A stretch of 64,000 bases of DNA from a virus: the IMG/VR virus record IMGVR_UViG_3300036939_000034, positions 1-64,000 of that record; one strand, 5' to 3'. The position numbers and the translations under genes were made by a program. Every line of letters begins with the position of its first letter. Positions within the stretch are counted from its first letter, which is position 1. Positions 1 through 7,767 of the stretch are shown piece by piece. A model generated the notes under the pieces. It was given only the letters and a program-made list of their open reading frames with translations, was not told the origin of the DNA and did not search any database.

Positions 1-17
1 GCATAATCGTTAGAGCC

Positions 18-266
18 TCAATCTTCACTTCTGTGGCTCACTTGGCACTGATGCCTTTCATCAGTTGCAGCATCAATTGGCACCCATTTCTCTCCTATCT
101 GGTTGAAATAAATCTTTGCCCCACAGCGATCGCACGGCTTAGAGTCGAAAAGATAAACTATCCCATCCCCGCCACATTCATCACACTCTTCCCACTCATC
201 GCCAAATTCACCAGATTGCGCCATCCCTCCGCAGCAATGAGGGCAATCGAATTCGCGACCATACAA
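18..266 (-). CDS. small zinc-ribbon protein, start damaged
   Basis: The 82-residue frame has three CxxC knuckles (CPHCC, CDECGG, CDRCG), as in DnaJ-type or rubredoxin-like zinc ribbons, so a metal-binding or nucleic-acid-binding role is likely. Specific function is unknown. The usable start is a TTG at 266. The frame is open further upstream and reaches ATG AGC TAA at 320, where the ATG overlaps the previous stop as ATGA. The natural start therefore appears cut off by an in-frame TAA at codon 3, and the intact protein would run 18..320. It is the last gene of the leftward cluster. Confidence 0.55.
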   Translation of the reverse strand: MYGREFDCPHCCGGMAQSGEFGDEWEECDECGGDGIVYLFDSKPCDRCGAKIYFNQIGEKWVPIDAATDERHQCQVSHRSED

Positions 267-316
267 ATTAATGTCGTATTCTTCGTTAACCTCGCAATAG
301 CGTTTGACTTCTTAGC

Positions 317-661
317 TCATCTAAGAAGCTCCTTTTTAGCTGTCTGTGTTGTTGTTTTTGCGGACTTCACGACTTTCTTCTTACTCACAACCTGAATAGT
401 TTCTGTTTCCAGTTCAAACAACCGAGAATCTTGGTAAAAGACCCAAGCCCGAAACATAGAAAACAGGTCTTCTTCCTCTAAACTTGCGTTGCAGCCAGAG
501 TGCATTACTTTTCCCTGTGGGTTGCAGTAGGAATAATGAAGCACTCGGCATCCTGATATTATCTTCCACTGGTAATGTAATACCCAAACGCCCCTGCGTC
601 AATCCGTTTGGGTGCGCGTATAAATTTCACCTTCGTAGGAAAGCTCTTGAATATCTGGCAT
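317..661 (-). pseudogene. small phage gene interrupted by in-frame TGA
   Basis: An ATG at 661 follows a GAGGG ribosome site and opens a frame that reads 20 codons, meets TGA at 601-599, then continues in the same frame without another stop to 317. The post-stop part has a protein-like composition (Trp/Tyr-rich, Lys-rich tail). The two halves read naturally across the stop if TGA replaces TGG or CGA. It joins the next gene by an ATGA overlap. I do not recognise the family. It is either a nonsense mutant, a read-through gene or a sequence error. Confidence 0.5.
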
Positions 662-776
662 ATTAAACCCTCATTAATATCTAACAAAAAAAGCGGCATG
701 AATCATCACCTCATGCCGCAACTCCGATATGCGTCTAGTTATCCACCAATTCTATCGTTTTGTGTGATCGCAAAGC

Positions 777-1169
777 TTAAGCAAGTGCCCCTGCAATTAG
801 AAACGACGCTAAGAACGAGATTCCACTAATGACCAAAACCTTGACCTTCAGGAAAAGACAGCACCACTCATGTGCAATATCCTGGGCTTTGTTTGGATAT
901 CTCCCTTTCTGTTTACCTGCGCTTTTGAAGCCTGACAAAATTCCATGAATGATGAAATCATGAGCGAATGGACAAAGCACTATTACGTCTTGCCATAGCG
1001 TTTCATGTCCTAAGTTTTTGTAAGTCATGTGATGGACTCTATAGGAACGTCCTTTACCGCACTTAATGAACGGGAACATGGAGCAGCGGTAGTCAGACTC
1101 GAAAAGAAAACACTTGTGCTTGTTCAGCCAGTGCGATGAGCGGATGTATGCGTGGTAGTTAAGTTTCAT
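777..1169 (-). CDS. degenerate HNH-like protein with C-terminal membrane segment
   Basis: The protein has 130 residues. Residues 8-77 follow the layout of phage HNH endonucleases: an aromatic Y-x-x-x-W start, C29 and C37, then VHHMTYKNLG (45-54) and LCPFAHDFIIHG (65-76), which match the HH, N and distal H positions of the beta-beta-alpha metal fold. The second knuckle is incomplete, having a single C66. Residues about 109-130 are a hydrophobic membrane-spanning stretch, which is unusual for HNH proteins. The gene overlaps the preceding gene by ATGA, so they are translationally coupled. Nuclease activity is uncertain. Confidence 0.55.
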   Translation of the reverse strand: MKLNYHAYIRSSHWLNKHKCFLFESDYRCSMFPFIKCGKGRSYRVHHMTYKNLGHETLWQDVIVLCPFAHDFIIHGILSGFKSAGKQKGRYPNKAQDIAHEWCCLFLKVKVLVISGISFLASFLIAGALA

Positions 1170-1381
1170 CGCCTTTCTATCAGTGTTTCATCAAACGTCC
1201 AAGTAGTTGGCATTTCTGCTGCGTCTTCAAGTTGCTCAGCATCAGCTTCTAGAACTTCGGCTGTATGAGAATCCCCAAGTCTTCTAGCTCTTTTAGCCTT
1301 GTCACGAGCGATAGCTGCTAGCTCATTTACGACGGCAGAAAAGCCAGAGCTATCTACACAAGTTTCTAATGTATACCTCAT
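1166..1381 (-). CDS. hypothetical small acidic/alanine-rich protein
   Basis: The protein has 71 residues and is mostly alpha-helical by composition, with many Ala and Glu and a central basic RDKAKRARR stretch. No motif is recognised. Its stop overlaps the ATG of the HNH-like gene by 4 bases, which supports real expression in the same transcript. Confidence 0.5.
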   Translation of the reverse strand: MRYTLETCVDSSGFSAVVNELAAIARDKAKRARRLGDSHTAEVLEADAEQLEDAAEMPTTWTFDETLIERR

Positions 1382-1586
1382 CTTTTTGTTTAGTGTCGAA
1401 TGACCAAATTAAAGTTGCTAGAAAGCCTGTCGCATCCGTCAAAAATGGCTTTTTGCGGGCGGCAATTTTCTGTCGCTTGTCGCGTGTCGCGCTTGTCGAA
1501 GCTACGCATTTGCGTTGTCACAGGCGTTTTCGACAAATCTTTTTCGCTGTTTACGCTCTTGTGCGACACGCGACAACACTACCCAA

Positions 1587-3158
1587 TCATGAGCAACAAA
1601 CTCGAAACCTGACGGATGAATCTGACCTGTTTCCCTCGTCTATTTCTCCAAGCCCAGAGTCTGCCATCAATCCTAAGTACTGATGTATTTGCTTTGAAGT
1701 TTTGCCTTTTAGTATCGATAGATTGAGTCGCTGAATTTCTCTCACTGTTATCCAGTCACCATGCTCCGAACATTTTGCAAATAGAGTCTTCATCGGCTCT
1801 TTTAGTCCAGACGACACAGTAAAACCTTTCAGTGTCTCTTCTGCTTCTTCTACCCTCTTGGCTTCTAATTCTTCCTCGAAGTCACTACAATCTTTTTTGT
1901 TTGCACTGAGGTTTGCTGGATTTCCCAACATCCCCAGCAAATAGCTTTCAGTTAGCCAGTCCGGTATCTTACCAGAGTCAGTAGAGCCATCTAAGTAAGT
2001 AACGTGGAATTTGCCCGTGGGACGAATTGTTTCTAGCCCGTCGCTGCCCTCTATCAATTCGCCAATGGTTTCAACCCTGACAGTGCCATTTAAAAACACT
2101 GTGACCAAGCCTTTGCTGCCTGGAAGAAAAGCAGCGGTTTCACCGTGAACAATGAATATTGGATACTCACCAAACTTCATTGTTTCTCTTAAGCAGGAAG
2201 TCAGAACGGACTTAATTTCATCCTCATCCATCACCTTGTCTTGCAGTCCAAACTCATCCCAAATTGTAGTAACAGAGTTGATTTTGCAAGCTTCAACTCG
2301 ACCCGCCAACGCATTCCATTCTCTGCGAATAGCGGGGTAGTCGCGCCGCCCATCTGGAGTTATTCCAGCAACCTTGAACACATCTGGATAAGGGTTGGCA
2401 GGTTCGTAATGAGGAGTTGAAGCAATTACCTCATGACCCTCCAATAAAACCATCCGAAGAAGTGCTAGTAACTTTGCCGCCGTTGACTTTCCTGTACGCT
2501 GTTGTCCAACGAATCGAGCAGGGTGAGACTTGACTAGCCTGAGCAGTGCGGGACACTCATCCTTCAGTCGATTGATTAGTTCTCTTTTTGACCTGTCAGT
2601 TACTTGAGGAAGTTGAGGTATTGCACTGTTCGCCTTCCGGGTTTTTTCCGTCTTTTCTCGTGACCTTCTTGGTATGACTTCCTCTTCGGTTTCGTTACTG
2701 CGTTCTCCCCAAACCCAGCCCGAAGCAGATGGCTCCTCTACTGACTCAGAAGAAGGTTGTGTGTGTTGTTTGGTGGATTCCCTTTTCGTTGCCTTTTCCT
2801 CTCTTCTAGGACGCTCTGAGCGAGGTTTGACGGGTTCCTCGCAGGCATCCTCTACCTCAACGTAATCATCGTATTCATCGCCATAAACCTCCTCTGCTGT
2901 CGTGTTGATAACGGGTGGAGCTTTCTTCCTGTTGGGTTTCACGCCGTCAACGCTCTTTAGGTCATTGACGGCAATGAGCGCAATGATCGCAGCCAGAGGA
3001 GGAGTGATAGTCCAACTCACAAAAGCTAGGGCAATTGAACAGACACCGATGAAGGCTTTGTCATCGGTGAAGCGTCCAACCAAAATAGGTTGTTCGCCGA
3101 AGTCGTTTTCAAACTCAAGCTCGTCAAGAAAGTTGTTCACTTTGGATAGGTTCGACAT
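1587..3158 (-). CDS. membrane-anchored P-loop ATPase with C-terminal winged helix
   Basis: The protein has 523 residues. Residues about 36-67 form a hydrophobic hairpin (two short membrane segments). Residues 80-180 are an acidic/basic low-complexity linker. A P-loop ATPase follows, with Walker A GQQRTGKST (218-226) and Walker B TTIWDEFG (298-305). The last 75 residues look like a winged helix (WITVREIQRLNLSIL, then a GLGEI turn). The layout recalls Zot/FtsK-like or plasmid-transfer ATPases, but I cannot assign it more closely. Its neighbours are membrane and exported proteins, so an envelope-associated assembly or transfer role is possible; that is inference. Confidence 0.6.
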   Translation of the reverse strand: MSNLSKVNNFLDELEFENDFGEQPILVGRFTDDKAFIGVCSIALAFVSWTITPPLAAIIALIAVNDLKSVDGVKPNRKKAPPVINTTAEEVYGDEYDDYVEVEDACEEPVKPRSERPRREEKATKRESTKQHTQPSSESVEEPSASGWVWGERSNETEEEVIPRRSREKTEKTRKANSAIPQLPQVTDRSKRELINRLKDECPALLRLVKSHPARFVGQQRTGKSTAAKLLALLRMVLLEGHEVIASTPHYEPANPYPDVFKVAGITPDGRRDYPAIRREWNALAGRVEACKINSVTTIWDEFGLQDKVMDEDEIKSVLTSCLRETMKFGEYPIFIVHGETAAFLPGSKGLVTVFLNGTVRVETIGELIEGSDGLETIRPTGKFHVTYLDGSTDSGKIPDWLTESYLLGMLGNPANLSANKKDCSDFEEELEAKRVEEAEETLKGFTVSSGLKEPMKTLFAKCSEHGDWITVREIQRLNLSILKGKTSKQIHQYLGLMADSGLGEIDEGNRSDSSVRFRVCCS

Positions 3159-3217
3159 CTTTAATTAAAAGCCCCGCAGTGCGAGGCTAGTGAAGGCTTG
3201 AAGTAGTAGAAGCAATG

Positions 3218-3745
3218 TTATTTTTTGAGAATGTTGTAGATGAATTCAAACGCAAAGGCGCAAACGATGGACATGATCAAGTTCCACCACAGAATCTGAT
3301 CAGGACTCCAGTAGGGAAAATCCTCCATCAGTGCCGTGTAGCCGCCTTCGTAAGGAGGAAAGTGAATGAAGATGATTGCAAACTCCCAGCAGTAAACCAT
3401 CCATCGCTTTTTTCTAATCCACTCAATATCGGTCATTTCGCAGTATTGAGTTAGCGACCAAAGCCCCACCGCGATCGCAGACAACGCATTCTCTTGGTTG
3501 GACAACCACGTAATCCATCCACCTAGCCAAGGAATTTGAGTTAAAGCAGTGAGAAACGGAACAAAAGTAATGGCTGATTTCATCTGCTTGGCTACTGCCA
3601 TCCAGGGTTGAATATTCAGCAACCCAACGAATGTGATTGTAGAAAGGAAAATGAAACGTCCGACTCTGTTGAGTGCCGTCTTTCCACTAACCTTTGAGCG
3701 ATTTGTATTGCTGCGACTACTTCTGCTACTTGTTGGTGCGACCAT
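3218..3745 (-). CDS. multi-pass membrane protein
   Basis: The protein has 175 residues, with a basic Ser/Arg-rich cytoplasmic N-terminus (1-28) and then about four hydrophobic segments near residues 30-48, 60-78, 118-135 and 150-170. It has many Trp residues. No family is recognised. The start overlaps the end of the upstream gene by about 20 bases, which suggests coupling to the exported protein 3726..4187. Confidence 0.55.
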   Translation of the reverse strand: MVAPTSSRSSRSNTNRSKVSGKTALNRVGRFIFLSTITFVGLLNIQPWMAVAKQMKSAITFVPFLTALTQIPWLGGWITWLSNQENALSAIAVGLWSLTQYCEMTDIEWIRKKRWMVYCWEFAIIFIHFPPYEGGYTALMEDFPYWSPDQILWWNLIMSIVCAFAFEFIYNILKK

Positions 3746-4187
3746 TTTTGCCCTCTCTTAATTGACTAAAAAGTTTGTCGTATTCCGCCTTGTCCTTGAG
3801 ATTTACTCGGACAATCTTGGATGTAGCACCACTGGCGTCAATTACAGCCGTCTCACCCACCGCATTGCAGACGAAAGCCCCTTCCCTGATTGGTCGCTTC
3901 AGCCTCATGTCCACAACCACAAGCCCAGGAGTGTAGTAGCTAGGCTGTTTCGTGGCCTTATCGACGGTCTGGATGCAATTACTTTTGAGCCGTTCTAACG
4001 CCACTTTGGAATACCTTTGGGCGTTCTTGGCTTCCTCTCTCATCAGGCGACTTTCGCTAGATGTGGTTGACTCGTTTTGCGTAATAACACTTCCTTGGTC
4101 AACTGTGGCTTTCATCTTGTCGCCTTGACTGAGAATTATTAGAGCGGCTGGAAAGAAAATGAACAAATGTGTTGCTTTAATTCTCAT
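3726..4187 (-). CDS. exported or membrane-tethered protein
   Basis: A start at 4187 (MRIKATHLF) is preferred over 4211 because its ATG overlaps the previous stop as ATGA. The protein has 153 residues: a short basic N-terminus, a hydrophobic segment (LFIFFPAALIILS), then a polar domain with two Cys (one in SNCIQTV, one in FVCNAVG) that could form a disulphide outside the cytoplasm. Family unknown. With the neighbouring multipass protein and the ATPase it forms a small envelope cluster. Confidence 0.55.
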   Translation of the reverse strand: MRIKATHLFIFFPAALIILSQGDKMKATVDQGSVITQNESTTSSESRLMREEAKNAQRYSKVALERLKSNCIQTVDKATKQPSYYTPGLVVVDMRLKRPIREGAFVCNAVGETAVIDASGATSKIVRVNLKDKAEYDKLFSQLREGKNGRTNK

Positions 4188-4435
4188 CGCAGACTCCTTA
4201 CAACCACGCACCCAACTTCTTCATAGTTCTCTGTTAGTGACTGCCATTTAGGGCATTCTTTGATGTCAAAATGGGCTTCCCCGTCAATCTCCAGAGTGTG
4301 TCCATTATCCCTAGGCATAAAGTCCTGGTTCGGCTCAAGTCCTTGCTCTTCTAGGTATGCAGTAATATCAGCAAGTAACTGGTAATAGGCAGAGTTGTAG
4401 ATAAAATTGACTCGTCTTTTCGTCCCTAAAACCAT
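4184..4435 (-). CDS. hypothetical protein
   Basis: The start is placed at 4435 (MVLGTKRR). A GAGGG site lies about six bases upstream, and the longer frame to 4471 would run back into the previous gene. The product has 83 residues and mixed alpha/beta composition, with no recognised motif. It is coupled by ATGA to the exported protein downstream. Confidence 0.5.
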   Translation of the reverse strand: MVLGTKRRVNFIYNSAYYQLLADITAYLEEQGLEPNQDFMPRDNGHTLEIDGEAHFDIKECPKWQSLTENYEEVGCVVVRSLR

Positions 4436-4439
4436 TGCT

Positions 4440-4802
4440 CTACCCTCGCAGTTGCATGGTGAGAGCTTCAATTAGCCCTTCAATATCAGACGAGACAAAG
4501 TTATCTGCAACATCCTGGACGAACTGAGTAAAATCCTCGTCGTCCCACACCTCTAGGTCATCTCCACCAGCGCCAGCGATACAAGCTTCCATGCAAGTAA
4601 GATCGCTGCCTTCCGGTTGCCAGATTGGCTCCATGACTTGATAGGTAGCCAGTGCAGCACGAAAGACTCGCTTGTGGTCGTCCGACAAAGCTTCGAGGCG
4701 ATCGCCATAAGTCTCAACCAAATCTGAAATAAGCTCACGAACCCTGCTATCTCTGTTCCCAATGTAGTAGCCGAGGGGCTTTGCACTATTTGAAACAACC
4801 AT
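4440..4802 (-). CDS. hypothetical acidic protein
   Basis: The protein has 120 residues and is strongly acidic toward the C-terminus (DDLEVWDDEDFTQFVQD). A helical segment, VRELISDLVETYGDRLEALS, lies near residues 21-40. A good AAGGAG site precedes ATG 4802. No domain is recognised. It sits five bases after a tiny gene (4807..4926), so they are probably co-translated. Confidence 0.55.
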   Translation of the reverse strand: MVVSNSAKPLGYYIGNRDSRVRELISDLVETYGDRLEALSDDHKRVFRAALATYQVMEPIWQPEGSDLTCMEACIAGAGGDDLEVWDDEDFTQFVQDVADNFVSSDIEGLIEALTMQLRG

Positions 4803-4806
4803 CGAT

Positions 4807-4926
4807 TCAGTCTCCTTTCTTGATTGGTTTGTCGCGTATTACTGGTTTAGGTTTGCCCGGTTTCGCTTGCTGGGTATTAACTGAACTCGATGTGTGATAC
4901 CCGTCGTAGATAGCCCTAAGATGCAT
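4807..4926 (-). CDS. 39-residue basic small protein
   Basis: The gene begins at ATG 4926, preceded by GGAG seven bases upstream, and ends at TGA 4807. The product is Lys/Pro-rich (QQAKPGKPKPVIRDKPIKKGD at the C-terminus) and starts MHLRAIYDGY. It lies two bases after the 42-residue membrane ORF and five bases before the acidic gene, filling the gap exactly. The basic product next to an acidic one may indicate partners; that is speculation. Confidence 0.45.
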   Translation of the reverse strand: MHLRAIYDGYHTSSSVNTQQAKPGKPKPVIRDKPIKKGD

Positions 4927-4927
4927 T

Positions 4928-5056
4928 TCAATCTCCTCTTGCCATAAGCCCCAGCCCCAGAGCCAGCGCTCCTAAAGCGAATCCGACAGGGGTAGCGAAC
5001 AGGCTGGCTGTAGCGGCTGTTGCTCCGAGGGTTCCGATGATTGCAAGGTGAAGCAT
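4928..5056 (-). CDS. 42-residue single-span membrane peptide
   Basis: ATG 5056 is preceded by AGGAG with good spacing, and the frame ends at TGA 4928. The peptide is almost entirely hydrophobic (MLHLAIIGTLGATAATASLF, then a Gly/Ala/Leu-rich second half) and ends in a positive ARGD tail. It could be a holin-like or membrane-modulating peptide. No family is recognised. It adjoins the next small gene without a gap. Confidence 0.45.
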   Translation of the reverse strand: MLHLAIIGTLGATAATASLFATPVGFALGALALGLGLMARGD

Positions 5057-5163
5057 TGATTTGTCTCCTGATTGATTTTGTTGGTGAATGGCTTTGACTA
5101 GGGAGGTTCTGAGCTTTGGGTCAGACTCTAGAACCTCCGCAAGGTGAACTAGCGAGACTGGGT

Positions 5164-5766
5164 TTAACGACTGAGAACCTGTTTGCGTCGGCTGCTCAGG
5201 TCGTCCAACTTTCCCAGCTCGGTCAATTTTCCCAGTGTCCCCACTCTGCGGCTTGAGCGCTTTTTATCGATTCGCGTCAGCAGGGATTCAACAGACTCGA
5301 ACTCACCACGATGGGCTTGCACAAACTCGCTTAATCGGCGTTGGTCGTTTTGCTCGTAAGCTTCCTCAATGGCGTCCCACTTTTCCTCTGAAAGGGCAGT
5401 GCCTACCATCATTCCGACCTCAAAACCCAACTGAGTCAAAACCGTGGTCAATCCTGAAAGGCGATCGCGATTGTAGTCAGTGTTAGTGGCAAGAACCTCG
5501 GCAGGCTCTTTGCTAACCAAGTCAGTGTTTTCGGTCTTCACTTCGGTTAAGACCGGACGGTCGAGAGCTTCCTGCATTTTGCTGCGTAACAACTTGAGAG
5601 TGTTCGAGTCGATGTCCTCGTACTTGTCCGGGTTAATGAGTTCATCGCCTGGGGTTTGACCTTCGTTAACAAGGTGGTCACCTAGCTCAACTAAGGCAAA
5701 ATTCATGTCATCAACTGAACCGAAATTAAGCAGCGAGAATGCGTCTGATTTTGCGACCTGCGTCAT
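5164..5766 (-). CDS. hypothetical protein, mostly helical
   Basis: The protein has 200 residues. The N-terminal half is acidic; the C-terminal 45 residues are basic (RIDKKRSSRRVGTLGKL and following) and could contact nucleic acid. No motif is recognised. The gene overlaps the end of the upstream HTH gene by 41 bases. The 107 bases to the next gene hold nothing I can identify. Confidence 0.5.
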   Translation of the reverse strand: MTQVAKSDAFSLLNFGSVDDMNFALVELGDHLVNEGQTPGDELINPDKYEDIDSNTLKLLRSKMQEALDRPVLTEVKTENTDLVSKEPAEVLATNTDYNRDRLSGLTTVLTQLGFEVGMMVGTALSEEKWDAIEEAYEQNDQRRLSEFVQAHRGEFESVESLLTRIDKKRSSRRVGTLGKLTELGKLDDLSSRRKQVLSR

Positions 5767-6145
5767 TGTGTTGGACTCCCTTCTTGATGTGTTGGAAATT
5801 GGATTGAGTTAACAACGGTTGATTCTTGATGGAAATGAAAAACTTTTCAGCTTCTGCTCTGTCGCCAGTGAATACAACCAAAAACCTGCAAAGTAGCAGA
5901 AGCCAGATGCGGTAGTGGTTTAGCCTTGCTCTTCCTCCTCTGCCGAGGGGAAGCAAGGGAGTGAATTGGATAGTTTCGCGGTAAGAGTCGCACCAGTCCA
6001 AAAGAATTTGCTCATCCTTGTAAATCGTGTTGGGATGAACGCCTAAAAACTGAGCGAGTGAAACCCTCGTTAACTTGCCTTGACTCATGAAATTAGCCAA
6101 GACAATTTGCGCTCTATCCCATGCAAGCTGCTCCTTTTTGTTCAT
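5726..6145 (-). CDS. helix-turn-helix protein
   Basis: The protein has 139 residues from ATG 6145 (a TTG two codons upstream is less likely). Residues about 25-50 (TRVSLAQFLGVHPNTIYKD) form a clear helix-turn-helix. The central LLPLGRGGRARLNHYRIWLL is reminiscent of cyanobacterial phage/plasmid HTH proteins. It is the first gene of the leftward run down to position 18, so it may regulate it. No obvious Shine-Dalgarno precedes the start. Confidence 0.5.
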   Translation of the reverse strand: MNKKEQLAWDRAQIVLANFMSQGKLTRVSLAQFLGVHPNTIYKDEQILLDWCDSYRETIQFTPLLPLGRGGRARLNHYRIWLLLLCRFLVVFTGDRAEAEKFFISIKNQPLLTQSNFQHIKKGVQHNDAGRKIRRILAA

Positions 6146-6175
6146 GGTCAAAATATGGAATTAGTGATTTTTGTT

Positions 6176-6262
6176 ACTCAAGAGGTGATTCACACCGTTC
6201 TTGAGTGGAAGCTATTGTTTTGTCTAGGTTCTGGGTTTTGGTGTGAGTTGTGTGTAACTCAC
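6176..6262. promoter_or_regulatory. two inverted repeats upstream of the leftward operon
   Basis: ACTCAAGA (6176-6183) pairs with TCTTGAGT (6199-6206), and GTGAGTT (6243-6249) pairs with AACTCAC (6256-6262). Both lie in the 130-base gap upstream of the HTH gene that starts at 6145. They may be operators or leader hairpins. No clear -35/-10 pair was found. Confidence 0.35.
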
Positions 6263-6280
6263 ATCCATGTCTGTAGAATA

Positions 6281-6303
6281 AAAAACCCGCTCAATGGCGG
6301 GTA
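6281..6303 (-). terminator. intrinsic terminator
   Basis: Read leftward, CCCGC-CATTGA-GCGGG is followed directly by TTTTTT. It lies just downstream of gene 6351..6575 and separates it from the leftward operon. Confidence 0.7.
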
Positions 6304-6350
6304 GTCATTTAAGAGACTGATAAGAGACTGAGTTATGGCAAAACTGTGAA

Positions 6351-6575
6351 CTACATATCAAAAAAAATTGAGTAGGTTTTGCCGGACTGCTCCCACTCTT
6401 TGTTAATGCGAACGAGAATCCATTTAACGTAATGAGGTGTTCTATATTCCCAGTTCTTTACCGTCCTAGGATCACGTTCAAACAATCCAGCGATCGCACT
6501 GCGGAGTTTTGCGCATTCTCTGGATTGCTCGGAACTGTCAGCAGACCACTTGTTTATAAATTCGTTGAGCGTCAT
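6351..6575 (-). CDS. small putative regulator
   Basis: The protein has 74 residues. The segment LRSAIAGLFERDPRTVKNWEY (about 25-45) resembles a helix-turn-helix with an aromatic end, as in small phage regulators. It is transcribed divergently from the double-RHH gene at 6757 and has its own terminator, consistent with a regulatory pair. Family not recognised. Confidence 0.5.
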   Translation of the reverse strand: MTLNEFINKWSADSSEQSRECAKLRSAIAGLFERDPRTVKNWEYRTPHYVKWILVRINKEWEQSGKTYSIFFDM

Positions 6576-6633
6576 GATTAAAATGCCTCTTCTGTAGGTA
6601 GCTTCTACGGACGGGGTACGCCTTTGGGCGTGG

Positions 6634-6665
6634 TAGCCGCAAGCCTTCCTAAAACTTTGCGGCTA
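6634..6665. repeat. 9-bp perfect hairpin in divergent promoter region
   Basis: TAGCCGCAA (6634-6642) pairs exactly with TTGCGGCTA (6657-6665). It lies between divergent genes 6351..6575 and 6757..7287, next to a stretch (CTACGGACGGGGTACGCC) typical of cyanobacterial interspersed repeats. It may be an operator, a leader structure or repeat debris. Confidence 0.4.
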
Positions 6666-6756
6666 TCTCCCTTGAGTACCTTTATGTAGGATTATACACT
6701 TCTGGTGCGGTACTGTATCGCTCGTGAGAGAATTGATTAAAAACTCACGAGGAAGA

Positions 6757-7287
6757 ATGACTCAAGACAAGCCGCTAACAAGTCTCAAGCTTCGCCGGTT
6801 CACCGTTTCGCTACCTCAGCAAGACTACGATCGCCTCACCGCACTATGCCTGCGAAACACTGTTTCACGCTCCAGCATGGGCTGGCTGATATTGCATCAA
6901 TGGTTGGATGAAAACGATCAAGACTTGCGTGAATACTATATGCAAGTGTCTTATGGGCAGGATGGCAGAGACATTGCAGAGATAGAACACGAAATCTTAG
7001 GACAGTACAAAAGACTAGCGAAATCAGGGGCGGCCGACTTAGAAGGCGAAGACATCACAAGGCTAACTCTCTCTATCCCGTCGTGGGATAACCGCCGACT
7101 CATTGGTCATGCCTCGCGCCATAAAGTTTCTAAGTCCGAGATGTGGAGACGAGCTGTGCTTCCCTGGCTAAGATCGCAGGATGATGCGATCGCAAGATTC
7201 TGGGAGAATGCTTGCAAGTGGTTAGACAAGCCCCTTGAACAGACAAAAACCTTGCTCATTAATGACTTTGATGAGCAAGGCAGATAA
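6757..7287 (+). CDS. tandem ribbon-helix-helix regulator
   Basis: ATG 6757 is chosen over GTG 6724 because GAGGAAGA lies immediately before it. The 176-residue product contains two copies of a ribbon-helix-helix-like unit. One is FTVSLPQQDYDRLTALC...SRSSMGWLIL near residues 15-50. The other is LTLSIPSWDNRRLIGHA...SKSEMWRRAVLPWL near residues 107-145. Each has the alternating beta strand followed by two helices. A single chain could thus form the DNA-binding fold that RHH proteins normally make as dimers. A terminator follows at 7395. Confidence 0.55.
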   Translation: MTQDKPLTSLKLRRFTVSLPQQDYDRLTALCLRNTVSRSSMGWLILHQWLDENDQDLREYYMQVSYGQDGRDIAEIEHEILGQYKRLAKSGAADLEGEDITRLTLSIPSWDNRRLIGHASRHKVSKSEMWRRAVLPWLRSQDDAIARFWENACKWLDKPLEQTKTLLINDFDEQGR

Positions 7288-7335
7288 CGGGTAATACAAA
7301 TCGATTCGTTCGTTGATTAAAGCTCCCCCTTTCGC

Positions 7336-7356
7336 GACTGACAAATTTTGTCAGTC
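7336..7356. repeat. 21-bp perfect palindrome
   Basis: GACTGACAAA and TTTGTCAGTC flank a single central T. It lies 48 bases downstream of the RHH gene and before its terminator, so it may be an operator or part of a processed 3' end. Confidence 0.45.
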
Positions 7357-7394
7357 AGCATCAGCTTTACTAAAAAGCGATCGCACCAACCAAG

Positions 7395-7423
7395 CCCCTG
7401 GGGTCAATCCCTAGGGGTTTTTT
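7395..7423 (+). terminator. intrinsic terminator
   Basis: CCCCTGGGG pairs with CCCTAGGGG (one G-T pair) around loop TCAAT and is followed by TTTTTT. It ends the RHH gene transcript. Confidence 0.7.
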
Positions 7424-7708
7424 GCTGACGATTATTCACTTCAGAAGAAAGCGGGATAAACAAGAGAGTTCCTATTTCTTGAAGTGCGCGTTTTTCGCAG
7501 TTCCAACTATCAAGTTGACTTCGATTTTTATTGGTGTTTTAATCTCAAAAAGAAAGGCGATCGCATCCACAACTCATGACAGACCCTAAACATAAAGAAT
7601 TCATGTTCCAAGTTTATTCCGCCGCATGGAAAGGAGGTTACGCAACAATTACAGTGAACTGTTAGTAACCCAGCATTTGTAGCGCTTATTTACTGGTAAA
7701 ATAAAAAG

Positions 7709-7740
7709 GCGATCGCAAATTATTGGAGAAGTGCGATCGC
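7709..7740. repeat. HIP1-paired hairpin in 480-base gap
   Basis: GCGATCGCA (7709-7717) pairs with TGCGATCGC (7732-7740) and is followed by ATTTTATT, so it could act as a weak terminator or leader stem before the Rha-like gene. The gap 7424-7767 otherwise holds only a doubtful 29-codon frame (ATG 7576 to TAG 7665) without a well-placed ribosome site. Confidence 0.4.
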
Positions 7741-7767
7741 ATTTTATTATTCATCTCAACAGGAAGA

